Assembly: GCA_019973575.1 (NCBI GenBank)
Contig: BPUI01000003.1
Span: 310,001-374,000 of the forward strand
Source: Gemmatimonadetes bacterium T265
Lineage (GTDB): Bacteria > Gemmatimonadota > Gemmatimonadetes > Gemmatimonadales > Gemmatimonadaceae
DNA: 64,000 nucleotides
Direction: 5' to 3'
In this document: in pieces, positions 8,506 through 17,284 of the stretch
Numbering within the stretch: position 1 is the stretch's first letter
Layout of the letters: each line of letters starts with the position of its first letter
Notes under the pieces: generated by a model
Seen by the model: the letters and a program-made list of their open reading frames with translations, nothing else
What the model was told of the DNA's origin: nothing
The model's database searches: none
Made by a program: the position numbers and the translations under genes

Positions 8506-9057
8506 ATGGCGCACCTCACCGTCCCGGTCTCCGCCGCCGACCACGCGCAGGGCCCCGCCGACGCCCCCGTGACGCTCGTCGAGTACGGCGACTACGAGTG
8601 CCCGTACTGCGGGCAGGCCTACCCGGTCGTCAAGGCGCTCCAGCGCCGGCTCGGCGACCGGCTCCGGTTCGTCTTCCGCAACTTCCCGCTGCAGGACGCC
8701 CACCCGCACGCCGTGCACGCGGCGCTGGCCGCCGAGGCGGCGGGGGCGCTGGGGGGCGAGGCCGCGTTCTGGGCGATGCACGACACGTTGTACGAACACC
8801 AGCGCGCGCTCGACGACGCGCACCTGGCGCGGTACGCCGGCGAGGCGGGGGTGGACGGCGCCGCCGTGGCCCGGGCGGTCGCGGACGACCGTTACGCGGA
8901 CCGGCTGCAGGCCGACTTCGCGGGCGGCGTGCGGAGCGGGGTCAACGGCACGCCGACGTTCTTCGTGAACGGCGCGCGCTACGACGGCGACTGGACCGAC
9001 GCGGCCGCGTTCGGGGCCGCGCTGGCCGACGCCGCGCGCGCCGACGCCGCGCATTAG
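8506..9057 (+). CDS. DsbA-like thiol-disulfide oxidoreductase
   Basis: A 183-residue DsbA-family protein with the redox motif CPYC (Cys32-Cys35) in LVEYGDYECPYCGQAYPVV, the helical insertion domain in the middle, and the cis-proline strand NGTPTFFVNGARYDG near the C-terminus. There is no N-terminal signal peptide, so it is probably cytoplasmic, like related NhaA-C/DsbA fusion-type domains, and could serve the peroxiredoxin encoded 26 bp upstream. It ends at a TAG inside ATTAGGC, a one-base variant of the widespread motif. The next gene starts 10 bp downstream. Confidence 0.87.
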   Translation: MAHLTVPVSAADHAQGPADAPVTLVEYGDYECPYCGQAYPVVKALQRRLGDRLRFVFRNFPLQDAHPHAVHAALAAEAAGALGGEAAFWAMHDTLYEHQRALDDAHLARYAGEAGVDGAAVARAVADDRYADRLQADFAGGVRSGVNGTPTFFVNGARYDGDWTDAAAFGAALADAARADAAH

Positions 9058-9067
9058 GCCGCGCCGA

Positions 9068-10294
9068 GTGAGCGCGACGCCAGCGGGTGCCGCCCCGACG
9101 ACCGACGGTGCGTGGGCCCGGCCCGCGCGGCCGGCCGCGCCCGGCGAGCGGCGGCCCGGCGTGTACGCGCTCCGCGTGCTCGCGGTCGCGGCGGTCGTCG
9201 CGCTGCTCTACGGTGCGCGCGACGTCCTCGTCCCGGCGACGTTCAGCCTCACCCTCGCGATCCTGCTCGTCCCGGTCGTCGAACGCCTGCGGCGGTGGCA
9301 CCTCCCGGCGGTCGTCGCCGCCGCGGTCGCGGTCATCGGCACGCTGGCCCTCCTCGTCGGCATCGGCATCGCCCTGGAGCCGCCGCTCCGGCGCGCGGCC
9401 GAGGCGGCGCCTAACGGGATCGCCGCGGCCCGCGCGCGGCTCGAACAGCTCCGCGCGCCCCTCGAGCGGCTCGGACGCAAGTTGGAATCGCAGCCCGCGC
9501 CGCCCCCGGGCGGCCCGCAGGCACGCCTGCCGGCCGCGACGGGCCCGGCCGCGACGGGCCCGAGCCCGCGCGACAGCGCGATCGCCGGCAGTGCGAAGGC
9601 GGACAGCACGTCGGGGACGAGGGCGGCCGGCCCCACGAATTCCATCCCCGCGGGCATGCTGTCGGCCGCCCGCCGCGCGTTCGGGGCTTCGGCCGGACTC
9701 ATCGGGGAGCTGGTCGAGGTGCTGCTGCTCACCCTCTTCCTCCTCGCGCCCGGCTCGCGCTGGTCGGAGAAGCTCGACACGGTCGTGCGGTCGCCCGACA
9801 CGCGCCGCACCGTGCGCACCGCGGCGGACGAGGTCCGCGCCGTGGTCACGCGCTACGTCGTCGCGTCGCTCCTCATTAACGCCTCGCAGGGCGTCCTCAT
9901 CGCGCTCGCCACCTGGGCGCTCGGCCTGCCCGCACCCCTGCTCTGGGGCGTGCTCACCGCGCTCCTCGAACTCATCCCCTACATCGGGGGATTCATGATG
10001 GTCGCGATGCTGTTCGTCGTGGGGCTCGCGACGGGCGGCAGTCTCACGCACGCGTTCCTGCCGCCGCTCGTGTACCTCGTCGTCACCACGCTGCAGAACA
10101 ACCTCGTCAGCCCGGCGGCCTACGGCCGCGGGCTGCAGCTCAACCCCGCCGTCATCCTGCTCGCGACGATGGTCGGCTTCGCGCTCTGGGGCGTCGCGGG
10201 CGCGCTGCTCGCCGTGCCGATCGTCGCGTCGCTCCGGGTCGTCGCCTCGCACGTGGCGGCGCTCGAACCGGTCGCCGTCTTCCTCGAGCCGTAA
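9068..10294 (+). CDS. AI-2E family transporter
   Basis: A 408-residue membrane protein of the AI-2E (PF01594) family. The first helices contain ALLYGARDVLVPATFSLTLA, and the conserved C-terminal half contains LWGVLTALLELIPYIGGF followed by NNLVSPAAYGRGLQLNPAVI. Between the N- and C-terminal helices is a low-complexity Ala/Pro/Gly-rich insert around residues 140-195, longer than usual and probably disordered. Family members export small molecules or ions; the autoinducer-2 link of the family name does not prove that substrate. GTG start at 9068, 10 bp after the DsbA-like gene, same operon. Confidence 0.9.
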   Translation: MSATPAGAAPTTDGAWARPARPAAPGERRPGVYALRVLAVAAVVALLYGARDVLVPATFSLTLAILLVPVVERLRRWHLPAVVAAAVAVIGTLALLVGIGIALEPPLRRAAEAAPNGIAAARARLEQLRAPLERLGRKLESQPAPPPGGPQARLPAATGPAATGPSPRDSAIAGSAKADSTSGTRAAGPTNSIPAGMLSAARRAFGASAGLIGELVEVLLLTLFLLAPGSRWSEKLDTVVRSPDTRRTVRTAADEVRAVVTRYVVASLLINASQGVLIALATWALGLPAPLLWGVLTALLELIPYIGGFMMVAMLFVVGLATGGSLTHAFLPPLVYLVVTTLQNNLVSPAAYGRGLQLNPAVILLATMVGFALWGVAGALLAVPIVASLRVVASHVAALEPVAVFLEP

Positions 10295-10316
10295 CGGTCC
10301 CCGACCCCGCCCGCCC

Positions 10317-11102
10317 ATGCGCATCGTCCCCACCCTCCTGCCCACCACGCGCCGCGACGAGACCTACGCCGGCGTCACCTACCACATCGAGGGCGAGCTC
10401 GTCCCCGTCCTCCACGTCGAGCTGTCGCAGGAGCCCGTCTACTTCGAGCACCACGTGCTGCTCTGGAAGAACCGCTCGGTCGACGTCGGCGTGAAGTCGT
10501 TAGGCGGCGCCTTTTCGCGGATGCTCGCCGGGATGCCGATCTTCATGACCGAGGCGCGCGGCCCGGGCGAAATCGGCTTCAGCCGCGACGGCGCGGGGCA
10601 CGTGATCGCGATGCACCTCGCCCCCGGCCAGGCGCTCGACGTGCGCGAGCACCAGTTCCTCGCCGCGACCGACGGCGTCGACTACACGTTCCGCCGCGTG
10701 AAGGGGATCGCCAACCTGCTCTTCGGCGGCTCGGGCTTCTTCGTCGACACGTTCACCTGCGAGCAGCCCGGCGGCGGCATCGTCTGGCTGCACGGCTACG
10801 GCAACCTGTTCGAGGTCACCCTCGACGCCGGCGCGCAGATCGACGTCGAGCCCGGCGGGTGGGTCTACAAGGACCCTTCGGTGCAGCTCGAGACCATCGC
10901 CCAGGGCCTCAGTACCGGCTTCTTCGCGAGCACCGGGACGCTCGCCTTCAACCGCTTCACGGGCCCCGGGCGTGTGGGGATCCAGTCGATGTACCTGCAC
11001 GGCGGCACCGGCGCCGACGACCAGAACACGCGCCAGGGCGGCGCGGCGTCCGGCGGCTCGGTCGCCGGGACGATCCTCGGCGCCATCTTCAAGAACGACT
11101 AA
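10317..11102 (+). CDS. AIM24 family protein
   Basis: A 261-residue, soluble beta-rich protein of the AIM24 (DUF124/TIGR00266) family. Diagnostic parts are GPGEIGFSRDGAGHVIAMHLAPGQ, the LFGGSGFFVDTFTCEQPG segment, and the final Gly-rich NGGTG-like turn. No signal peptide or membrane helix is present. The mitochondrial namesake affects membrane organisation; bacterial members have no settled role. It is the last gene of the forward run starting at the peroxiredoxin. The stop is in ACTAACGG, a near match to the repeated motif. It is convergent with the TonB gene 27 bp away. Confidence 0.85.
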   Translation: MRIVPTLLPTTRRDETYAGVTYHIEGELVPVLHVELSQEPVYFEHHVLLWKNRSVDVGVKSLGGAFSRMLAGMPIFMTEARGPGEIGFSRDGAGHVIAMHLAPGQALDVREHQFLAATDGVDYTFRRVKGIANLLFGGSGFFVDTFTCEQPGGGIVWLHGYGNLFEVTLDAGAQIDVEPGGWVYKDPSVQLETIAQGLSTGFFASTGTLAFNRFTGPGRVGIQSMYLHGGTGADDQNTRQGGAASGGSVAGTILGAIFKND

Positions 11103-11129
11103 CGGCCGCCGCCCTGACGGGCCGCGGCC

Positions 11130-12098
11130 TCAGGACCCCCCGCGGACCACGAACACAAACGGCTGCCGCACGGTCACGCCGACCGCGCGCTCGCCGCGCT
11201 GCGCGGGCGCGAAGCGGAGGTCCGCGAGCGAGCCGCGCACGGCGTCGGTGAAGCGCGAGTCGCTGCTCTCGACGACGTGCAGCGTGTGCACGTCGACCAC
11301 CCCGGTGCTGTCGATCAGGAACTCCACGACAACCCGGCCCCCGATGCCCTCCCGGGCGAGACTGGCCGGGTAGGTGGGCGGCTGGTTGCCCACGAGCGGA
11401 ATCGGCAGGTCATGCACGTGGACGTCCGCTGCCGCCCCGACGAACACGCCCGCCTCGGTGTACGCCAGCAGGTCCCCCTTGAGCCCCGCGGAGGGCGCGA
11501 AGTCCTCGGGCCGCTCCACCCGACGGGCAAAGTCCGGGGCCACGGAGAGCACGCCGGCGACCATGCGCGTCGCGTCCACGTCCGGGATCATCATGCGCGA
11601 CCGCGCCGCGTCGCGCGTGCGCCACCGCAACAGCCCGCGCCGGCCCTCGCGCGGCCGCGTGGACTCGCGCGGGTCCAGCTCGGTCGGGCCGAGCGCGGGC
11701 GGCAGGTCACCGGCACCGGCGGTCCGACGAGCCAGGGGACGCGGCCGGTCGGGACCCGCGCGGCGGTCCCCCGATCCCGGGTCGCGGACGCCAGGCCGCG
11801 CCGGCGCCTCCGCGGCGACTCCCCCGTTCCCGGGCATGATGAAGGCGAGCGGGGGCCGTGTGTCGCGACGCGCGCGCGGTCCCCCGCGGCCCGGGCCCCG
11901 GCTGACGCCGACCCAGTGCAGTTGCTCGCCGTCGGCGCCGCCCGACGCCGCATCAGAAGCCGCAGAGGTCCCGCGCCCGGCCACTCCGCTGCCGCTCACG
12001 ACGGCCACGAGGAGAGCGGCGTGGATCGCCAGGCTCAGGAACGTGCCAGTGACCGGCGCTGGCTGGGGGCGCCGCGGCGGGAGAACGTGCATGACCAT
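11130..12098 (-). CDS. TonB family protein
   Basis: A 322-residue protein with one N-terminal membrane helix (FLSLAIHAALLVAVVSG), a long Pro/Arg/Gly-rich periplasmic linker, and a C-terminal TonB domain: IPLVGNQPPTYPASLAREG, then GRVVVEFLIDSTGVVDVHTL and FAPAQRGERAVGVTVRQPFVF. Such proteins pass proton-motive energy from ExbBD to outer-membrane receptors; no exbB or exbD gene is in the window, but a TonB-dependent receptor is at 48.9 kb. A start at the next ATG, two codons in, is equally possible. Gene neighbours do not suggest a dedicated receptor. Confidence 0.83.
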   Translation of the reverse strand: MVMHVLPPRRPQPAPVTGTFLSLAIHAALLVAVVSGSGVAGRGTSAASDAASGGADGEQLHWVGVSRGPGRGGPRARRDTRPPLAFIMPGNGGVAAEAPARPGVRDPGSGDRRAGPDRPRPLARRTAGAGDLPPALGPTELDPRESTRPREGRRGLLRWRTRDAARSRMMIPDVDATRMVAGVLSVAPDFARRVERPEDFAPSAGLKGDLLAYTEAGVFVGAAADVHVHDLPIPLVGNQPPTYPASLAREGIGGRVVVEFLIDSTGVVDVHTLHVVESSDSRFTDAVRGSLADLRFAPAQRGERAVGVTVRQPFVFVVRGGS

Positions 12099-12236
12099 CG
12101 GGATCTCACTCCGAAACCGCTCGGGTGCGACGAACGACGCCGAACATATGGCGTGCTGCGCGCAAACGCGCCAGTGCCGCGCACCGTGCCCGGCGCTCGC
12201 CGCAGGTCGCGCAGACCAGCGGGGGTCGCGGGACGG

Positions 12237-12499
12237 CTAGCGCTGGTACTGCCCGGCCACGTACGCCGCGGCGACCCGTCGGTTGGCGGTCCGGCAGACG
12301 CCGGGGCGGTCGAAGTAGTACAGACATTCCGGCACGCCGTCGGAGAACACCACGTCCACGGAGCCCCGGCTCCGGCCGTTGAGCCCCTCGAAGAGGTACG
12401 AGCCCGACAGCTTCGCCGGCCGTCCCGACGCGTCGCGGGCCGTCACCTCGACTTGCGACACGCTGCCGCCGACGTAGCGGTTCAGCGCCCACCCCGTGG
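12237..12499 (-). pseudogene. Remnant of a small exported protein, 5' end missing
   Basis: The frame encodes a plausible protein tail: ALNRYVGGSVSQVEV, then KLSGSYLFEGLNG, SVDVVFSDGVPECLYYFD and a C-terminal AAAYVAGQYQR, with two cysteines. An in-frame GTG at 12461 would give a 74-residue product, but sensible-looking sequence continues upstream of it to about 12499 with no start codon and no signal peptide. I read it as the 3' half of a gene whose start has been lost. A forward-strand gene tail begins at the same point (12500). I do not recognise the family. Confidence 0.45.
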
Positions 12500-12610
12500 A
12501 TGCGCAACGCGCGCGCGGACCTTGCGGCCGAGTACGACGCGCTGCGCGACCCGGCGCGGGCGGCGAAGATACGCGCGGAGCTCGCGGCGACGCCGGGCGG
12601 GGGGCCGTAA
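12500..12610 (+). pseudogene. Short forward reading frame, probable gene tail
   Basis: An ATG at 12500 opens 36 codons ending at the TAA of 12608-12610. The product contains ADLAAEYDALRDPARAAKIR, a helical sequence with G/C-ending codons as in real genes here. It has no convincing ribosome-binding site. Together with the headless minus-strand frame that begins at the same position, it looks like one side of a head-to-head deletion junction. It could also be a small intact gene. Confidence 0.3.
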
Positions 12611-12630
12611 GGGGCTGAGTTACGCCCCGG

Positions 12631-13392
12631 TCACCGCGTGCGCCGGATTCCCCGCGACGGCCACTGCTCCACGTGGTGCTTGATCTGCTTGCCCTCGGCC
12701 AGGTAGACCGCGTCCTCGCCGATGTTCGTCGCCAGGTCCGCCACCCGCTCCAGGTTGCGGCTGACGAGCAGGTGCTCGAGCGACGCGTTGATCGTCCGCG
12801 GGTCGCTCATCATGTGCGTGATGAGGATGCGGAACACCGACTCGTGCAGCGAGTCGACCTGGTCGTCCCGGGCGCACACGTCGCGGCCGAGCTGCCCGTC
12901 GCCGCGGGTGAACGCGGTGATCGCGTCGCTCAGCATCTCGCGCGCGCGCTCCGCCATGTCCGAGACCTCGGGCGTCGGCAGCAGCCCCGAGCGGTTGGCC
13001 GCCAGCCGGAGCGTCGACTGCGCGATGTTCACCGCGTGGTCGCCGACGCGCTCCAGGTCGCTCGACACCTTGATCGCGCCGATCACGAAGCGCAGGTCGC
13101 GCGCGAGCGGCTGCTGCAGCGCGAGCAGCGAGATGGCGAGCTGCTCGACGTCGAGTTCGAGTTGGTCGAGTTCGTCGTCGTTGGCGATCACCGCCTGCGC
13201 GAGCCCCTCGTCCTCCTGCAGCAGCGCGTTCACCGACAGCTCGACGAGCGCCTCGGCCTTCTGCGCCATCTCGAGCAGGCGCTGCTTGAGGGTTTCGAGC
13301 TCCTCGTGGAAGTGCCGGTAGCCCGCCGCGTCCGAACTCCGCCTCGCCGGCGTCGGTTCGGCCTCGGCGGGCGCGATGATGGGTGCGGTCAT
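12631..13392 (-). CDS. phoU: Phosphate signalling complex protein PhoU
   Basis: A 253-residue protein made of two PhoU three-helix repeats. The first holds [20 protein letters not shown] and [20 protein letters not shown] with [16 protein letters not shown]; the second holds the matching [20 protein letters not shown], the metal-binding ExxxD signature of the family. PhoU links the PstSCAB transporter to phosphate sensing and restrains uptake. It is the last gene of the pst cluster and its ATG overlaps the stop of the upstream pstB by 4 bp. No phoB or phoR gene is in the window. Confidence 0.95.
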   Translation of the reverse strand: MTAPIIAPAEAEPTPARRSSDAAGYRHFHEELETLKQRLLEMAQKAEALVELSVNALLQEDEGLAQAVIANDDELDQLELDVEQLAISLLALQQPLARDLRFVIGAIKVSSDLERVGDHAVNIAQSTLRLAANRSGLLPTPEVSDMAERAREMLSDAITAFTRGDGQLGRDVCARDDQVDSLHESVFRILITHMMSDPRTINASLEHLLVSRNLERVADLATNIGEDAVYLAEGKQIKHHVEQWPSRGIRRTR

Positions 13393-14159
13393 CCGAACCT
13401 CCCGGTGATGTACGCCTCGGTCCGCTCTTCGCGCGGGCTCGTGAACATGCGGTCCGTCTCGCCCACCTCGACGAGCCGGCCCAGGTAGAAAAACGCGGTA
13501 TAGTCCGAAATCCGCGCCGCCTGCTGCAGGTTGTGCGTGACGATAACCACCGTCAGCTCCCGCTTCAGCTCGTAGAGCAGCTCCTCGATCTTCTGCGTCG
13601 CGATCGGGTCGAGCGCCGACGCGGGCTCGTCGAGCAGCAGCACTTCCGGGTCGTTGGCGAGCGCGCGGGCGATGCAGAGCCGCTGCTGCTGCCCGCCGGA
13701 CAGGCTGAGCGCGCTCGAGTCGAGCCGGTCCTTGACCTCGTCCCAGAGCGCGGCGCGGCGCAGGGCGCTCTCGACGATCTCGTCCAACATCCGCCGCTCG
13801 CGCGTGCCGTTGATGCGCGGGCCGTAGGCGACGTTCTCGTAGATCGAGCGCGGGAACGGGTTCCAGCGCTGGAAGACCATCCCGACGCGCTGGCGCAGTG
13901 CCGTGAGGTCGTACCCGCGGGCGTAGACGTCGGTCCCGTCGAGTTCCAGCGCGCCCGCGTGCCGCACGCCCGGGAGCAGCGCGTTCAGCCGGTTGATCGA
14001 GCGCAGGAAGGTCGACTTGCCGCACCCGCTCGGCCCGATGAACGCGGTCACCGCGTGCGGCGCGATGCCGAGGTCGATGTCGAACAGCGCCTGCTTGGGG
14101 CCGTACCAGAACGAGAACTTGCGGGCCGCGATCGCCCCCGCCGTCGCGACCGCGGTCAC
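13389..14159 (-). CDS. pstB: Phosphate ABC transporter ATP-binding protein PstB (downstream copy)
   Basis: A 256-residue ABC ATPase of normal PstB length. Walker A is GPSGCGKST, the Q-loop is [21 protein letters not shown], the signature is LSGGQQQR, and Walker B is [13 protein letters not shown], followed by the switch-histidine strand [17 protein letters not shown] after the P-loop helix and the NPFP segment are typical of PstB. The GTG start at 14159 overlaps the stop of the upstream pstB copy (GTGA), so the two ATPases are translated in tandem. It energises phosphate import through PstC and PstA. Confidence 0.95.
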   Translation of the reverse strand: MTAVATAGAIAARKFSFWYGPKQALFDIDLGIAPHAVTAFIGPSGCGKSTFLRSINRLNALLPGVRHAGALELDGTDVYARGYDLTALRQRVGMVFQRWNPFPRSIYENVAYGPRINGTRERRMLDEIVESALRRAALWDEVKDRLDSSALSLSGGQQQRLCIARALANDPEVLLLDEPASALDPIATQKIEELLYELKRELTVVIVTHNLQQAARISDYTAFFYLGRLVEVGETDRMFTSPREERTEAYITGRFG

Positions 14160-15145
14160 CCGAACCGCCCCGTGATGTAGGCTTCGGTGCGCGGGTCCGC
14201 GGGCGTCGTGAACAGCGTGCGCGTGTCCGTCGCCTCGACCAGCTTGCCGGCGAGCATGAACGCCGTGCGGTCCGAGACGCGCGCCGCCTGCTGCATGCTG
14301 TGCGTGACGATCGCGACGGTGATCTCGCGCTTCAGCTCGTGCACGAGCTCCTCGACGCGCTGCGTGCTGATCGGGTCGAGCGACGCGGTCGGCTCGTCGA
14401 GCAGGAGCACCTCCGGGTCGTTGGCGAGCGCGCGCGCGATGCAGAGCCGCTGCTGCTGTCCGCCGGACAATCCGACGGCGCTCGCGCCGAGCCGGTCCTT
14501 GACCTCGTCCCAGAGTGCGGCGCGGCGTAAGGCGCGCTCGACGATCTCGTCCTTCGCCTTTCGCTTCGGCTGCTCGCGCCCCGCGGTGCGCAGGCCGGCG
14601 AGCACGTTCTCGCGGATCGTCATCGTCGGGAACGGCGTCGGCCGCTGGAAGACCATGCCGACGAGGCGGCGCACGGCGACCGCGTTGGCCGCGGGCGCGT
14701 AGATGTCGTGCCCGTCGAGCCGCACACACCCGCCGACGCGCGCGCCCGGCGCGGTCTCGTGCATCCGGTTGAAGCAGCGCAGCAACGTCGACTTGCCGCA
14801 CCCCGACGGGCCGATGATCGCCGTGACCTCGTGCTCCGCGAACTCGAGCGACACGCCCTGCACGGCGTGCGTCTCGCCGAAGTACGCGTCGAGCCGCTCG
14901 GCGGCGAGGCGCGTGCGGGGGCGGGACGCGCCGTGGCGCGGCACGGTCGCGGGGTCGGGCGCGGGGAGGGCCACGGCCGCCCCCGCGGCGCGGTCGGCGA
15001 GCGCGCCGAACGCCGGGATCGGGCGCTCGCGTTCGACCGGCGGAGCGTTAGGCGTGGCCGGGGGGGCGCCGGGCACGGTCAGCGGGAGCTGCGGGCGGGA
15101 GGTCGCCGGGACGTCGAGGGCCGGACTCATGGGGTCAGTCACCAC
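14156..15145 (-). CDS. pstB: Phosphate ABC transporter ATP-binding protein PstB (upstream copy, long N-terminus)
   Basis: A 329-residue PstB. The ATPase core from about residue 80 has Walker [11 protein letters not shown]-loop [17 protein letters not shown], signature LSGGQQQR and Walker [14 protein letters not shown]. The first 80 residues are a Pro/Ala-rich extension absent from ordinary PstB, possibly flexible or not translated if a later start is used; I see no strong ribosome-binding site inside. Its 5' end overlaps the end of pstA. Two tandem PstB genes behind one PstC-PstA pair is unusual; they may form a heterodimer or serve different conditions. Confidence 0.92.
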   Translation of the reverse strand: MVTDPMSPALDVPATSRPQLPLTVPGAPPATPNAPPVERERPIPAFGALADRAAGAAVALPAPDPATVPRHGASRPRTRLAAERLDAYFGETHAVQGVSLEFAEHEVTAIIGPSGCGKSTLLRCFNRMHETAPGARVGGCVRLDGHDIYAPAANAVAVRRLVGMVFQRPTPFPTMTIRENVLAGLRTAGREQPKRKAKDEIVERALRRAALWDEVKDRLGASAVGLSGGQQQRLCIARALANDPEVLLLDEPTASLDPISTQRVEELVHELKREITVAIVTHSMQQAARVSDRTAFMLAGKLVEATDTRTLFTTPADPRTEAYITGRFG

Positions 15146-16070
15146 CAGCGCCGTAGCGGGTGCGCGTCGCGAGGCGGGCGGCGACGCTGAGGAAGAAGAT
15201 GAGGAGCAGCAGGACGAGCGCGCCCGCCCACGCCTGGGCGTGCCACTCGTCGTACGGGCTGATCGCGTAGTTGAAGATCTGCAGCGGCATCGCCGCGATC
15301 GGCTGCGTCGGCGAGAAGGACCAGAACTGGTTGCCGAACGCCGTGAAGAGCAGCGGCGCCGTCTCCCCGGCGATGCGCGCGATCGCGACGAGCGCGCCCG
15401 TCGCGATGCCCGGCAGCGCGGTGCGCAGGACGATCGTCAGCGAGGTGCGCCAGCGCGGGTACCCGAGCGCGAGCGCCGCCTCGCGGAGCGCGTTCGGCAC
15501 CGTGCGGATCAGCTCCTCGGTCGTGCGCGTAACGAGCGGGATCATCATCGCGCCTAACGCGACGCCGCCCGAGAGGGCCGAGAAGTGGTGCACCGGGCGC
15601 ACGAACAGCGACCAGGCGAAGATGCCGATGACGATCGACGGCAGGCCGTTGAGCACGTCCGAGAGGAAGCGCACCGCCGTCGCGAGCCGCCCGCCGCGGA
15701 ACTCGGCGAGGTAGATCCCCGCGCCGACGCCGACCGGGAGGCCGACCACGCAGGCCATCCCGACGAGCACGAGCGTGCCGACGATCGCGTTCCCCATCCC
15801 CCCGCCCGTCTCGCCGACCGGGGCCGGGCCGTGCGTGAAGAAGGCGAGGTTGATCGAGCTGAATCCGGCCTTGAAGAGGTAGAACAGGATGAACGCGAGC
15901 GGCAGCACGGCGACCAGCGCCGCGGCGCCTAACAGCCCGAGCATCACCGCGTTGGTCACCGTGCGGCGGTGCTTGAGCGCCGCGCCGGCGCGCGCGCGCC
16001 GTGGGGGCGCCGGCCGGGGCGACGCCGGCCGCGGCGGCGCGCCCGACGCCGGGAAGGCCGCCGCCGTCAC
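15135..16070 (-). CDS. pstA: Phosphate ABC transporter permease PstA
   Basis: A 311-residue permease with six predicted membrane helices. The PstA-type cytoplasmic EAA loop is readable as ALREAALALGYPRWRTSLTIV, preceded by LPSIVIGIFAWSLFV and followed by GIATGALVAIARIAGETAPLLFT. The GTG at 16070 overlaps the pstC stop as GTGA and is preferred over any later start because the first helix (TNAVMLGLLGAAALVAVL) follows a 30-residue Pro/Arg-rich leader. It pairs with PstC to form the phosphate channel. Three GCCTAAC-type sites fall inside pstA and pstC. Confidence 0.94.
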   Translation of the reverse strand: MTAAAFPASGAPPRPASPRPAPPRRARAGAALKHRRTVTNAVMLGLLGAAALVAVLPLAFILFYLFKAGFSSINLAFFTHGPAPVGETGGGMGNAIVGTLVLVGMACVVGLPVGVGAGIYLAEFRGGRLATAVRFLSDVLNGLPSIVIGIFAWSLFVRPVHHFSALSGGVALGAMMIPLVTRTTEELIRTVPNALREAALALGYPRWRTSLTIVLRTALPGIATGALVAIARIAGETAPLLFTAFGNQFWSFSPTQPIAAMPLQIFNYAISPYDEWHAQAWAGALVLLLLIFFLSVAARLATRTRYGAGGD

Positions 16071-17173
16071 GCCGCGCGCGCCCCGGGCGCCCGCGACACG
16101 CGCCAGACCAGCCAGCGCGCGACCGCGTTGACGAGCAGGGTGATCGCGAACAGCACCACGCCGACCGCCATGAGGGCCGAGAGGTGCAGGTCGCCCGACG
16201 CCTCCGAAAACTCGTTGGCGATGAGCGACGCCATCGTGTAGCCGGGCTTGAAGAGCGACGCCGTGATCGCCTGGCGGTTGCCGATGACCATCGTCACCGC
16301 CATCGTCTCGCCGAGCGCGCGGCCGAGCCCGAGGATGATCCCGCCGATGATCCCCGACTTGGCGTACGGCACCACCGCGCCGCGGATCGTCTCCCAACGC
16401 GTCGCGCCCAGCGCGAGCGCCGCCTCGCGCTGCGAGCGCGGCACCACGAGCAGCACCTCGCGCGACACCGACGAGATGTAGGGCAGCACCATCACCGCGA
16501 GGATCACCCCCGCGGCGAACAGGCTCGGCCCGTACGGCGCGCCCGTGAAGAGCGGGAAGTTGCCGAGGTGCAGGTCGCGCTGGATGAACGGCATCACGTG
16601 CTCGCGCAGCAGCGGGACGAGGACGAACACCCCCCAGAGCCCGTAGACCACGCTCGGCACCGCGGCGAGCAGGTCGACGAGGAAGCCGAGCGGCGTGCGC
16701 AGCCACCCCGGCGCGAGCTCGGAGATGAAGACCGCGACGCCTAACGCCAGCGGCGTGGCGATGACGAGCGCGACGAGCGAGGTGACGACCGTGCCGAAGA
16801 TCGCCGGGCCCGCGCCGAACTGGCCCGCAACCGGGTCCCAGTCGGTCGAGACGAGGAAGTGCGGCCCGAACTGCCGCAGCGCGGGCCAGCCGGCGGCGAC
16901 GACCTCGATCGCCAGCAGGACGAGCAGAATCGGGATGCAGGCGGCGAAGAACGTCACCGTCCAGCGGTAGATCTGGTCGCCGACCACCCGCCCCGCCAGG
17001 CGCTCGGCCCCGACCGGCTCGGCGGGCCCGTCGGCGATGGGCGGGACGTCCGGCGGGGGCGCCCCCAGTGGGGGGGGCGCGGGCGGCGGGAGCGGCGCGC
17101 GCACCGGGGCGACGCTCGGCACCGCGCCCGGGAGCGTCGCGGCGGCCTCGGACGAGAAGGTCGACTCTGGCAT
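16067..17173 (-). CDS. pstC: Phosphate ABC transporter permease PstC
   Basis: A 368-residue permease. After a 65-residue Pro-rich cytoplasmic leader come six membrane helices, beginning with WTVTFFAACIPILLVLLAIE. The PstC EAA loop is SQREAALALGATRWETIRGAV, followed by GIIGGIILGLGRALGETMAV and NRQAITASLFKPGYTMAS, which are strongly conserved in PstC. It lies directly upstream of pstA with a 4-bp overlap. About 110 bp separate it from the porin gene upstream; that gap holds a long hairpin and 11-bp-phased repeats that may set its expression. Confidence 0.95.
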   Translation of the reverse strand: MPESTFSSEAAATLPGAVPSVAPVRAPLPPPAPPPLGAPPPDVPPIADGPAEPVGAERLAGRVVGDQIYRWTVTFFAACIPILLVLLAIEVVAAGWPALRQFGPHFLVSTDWDPVAGQFGAGPAIFGTVVTSLVALVIATPLALGVAVFISELAPGWLRTPLGFLVDLLAAVPSVVYGLWGVFVLVPLLREHVMPFIQRDLHLGNFPLFTGAPYGPSLFAAGVILAVMVLPYISSVSREVLLVVPRSQREAALALGATRWETIRGAVVPYAKSGIIGGIILGLGRALGETMAVTMVIGNRQAITASLFKPGYTMASLIANEFSEASGDLHLSALMAVGVVLFAITLLVNAVARWLVWRVSRAPGARAA

Positions 17174-17214
17174 ATGAAGACGCGCGGTAACCTAGGCGCC
17201 CGGGATGGGACGCC

Positions 17215-17254
17215 GGCCGCGGCGGTGTAACGACGCGGTCACACCGCCGCGGCC
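17215..17254. promoter_or_regulatory. Perfect 14-bp inverted repeat in the porin-pstC gap
   Basis: GGCCGCGGCGGTGT (17215-17228) and ACACCGCCGCGGCC (17241-17254) are exact complements around a 12-base loop. The element starts 30 bp past the porin stop on the minus strand and ends 41 bp before the pstC start. It has no T-run. It could be a transcript-stabilising or attenuating stem that separates porin and transporter levels, or a DNA operator. Within it GTGTAAC (17225) and CGGTCAC (17236) start 11 bp apart. Confidence 0.55.
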
Positions 17255-17284
17255 CGCACGCCCCCGCGCACGACCGGCCGGGGG

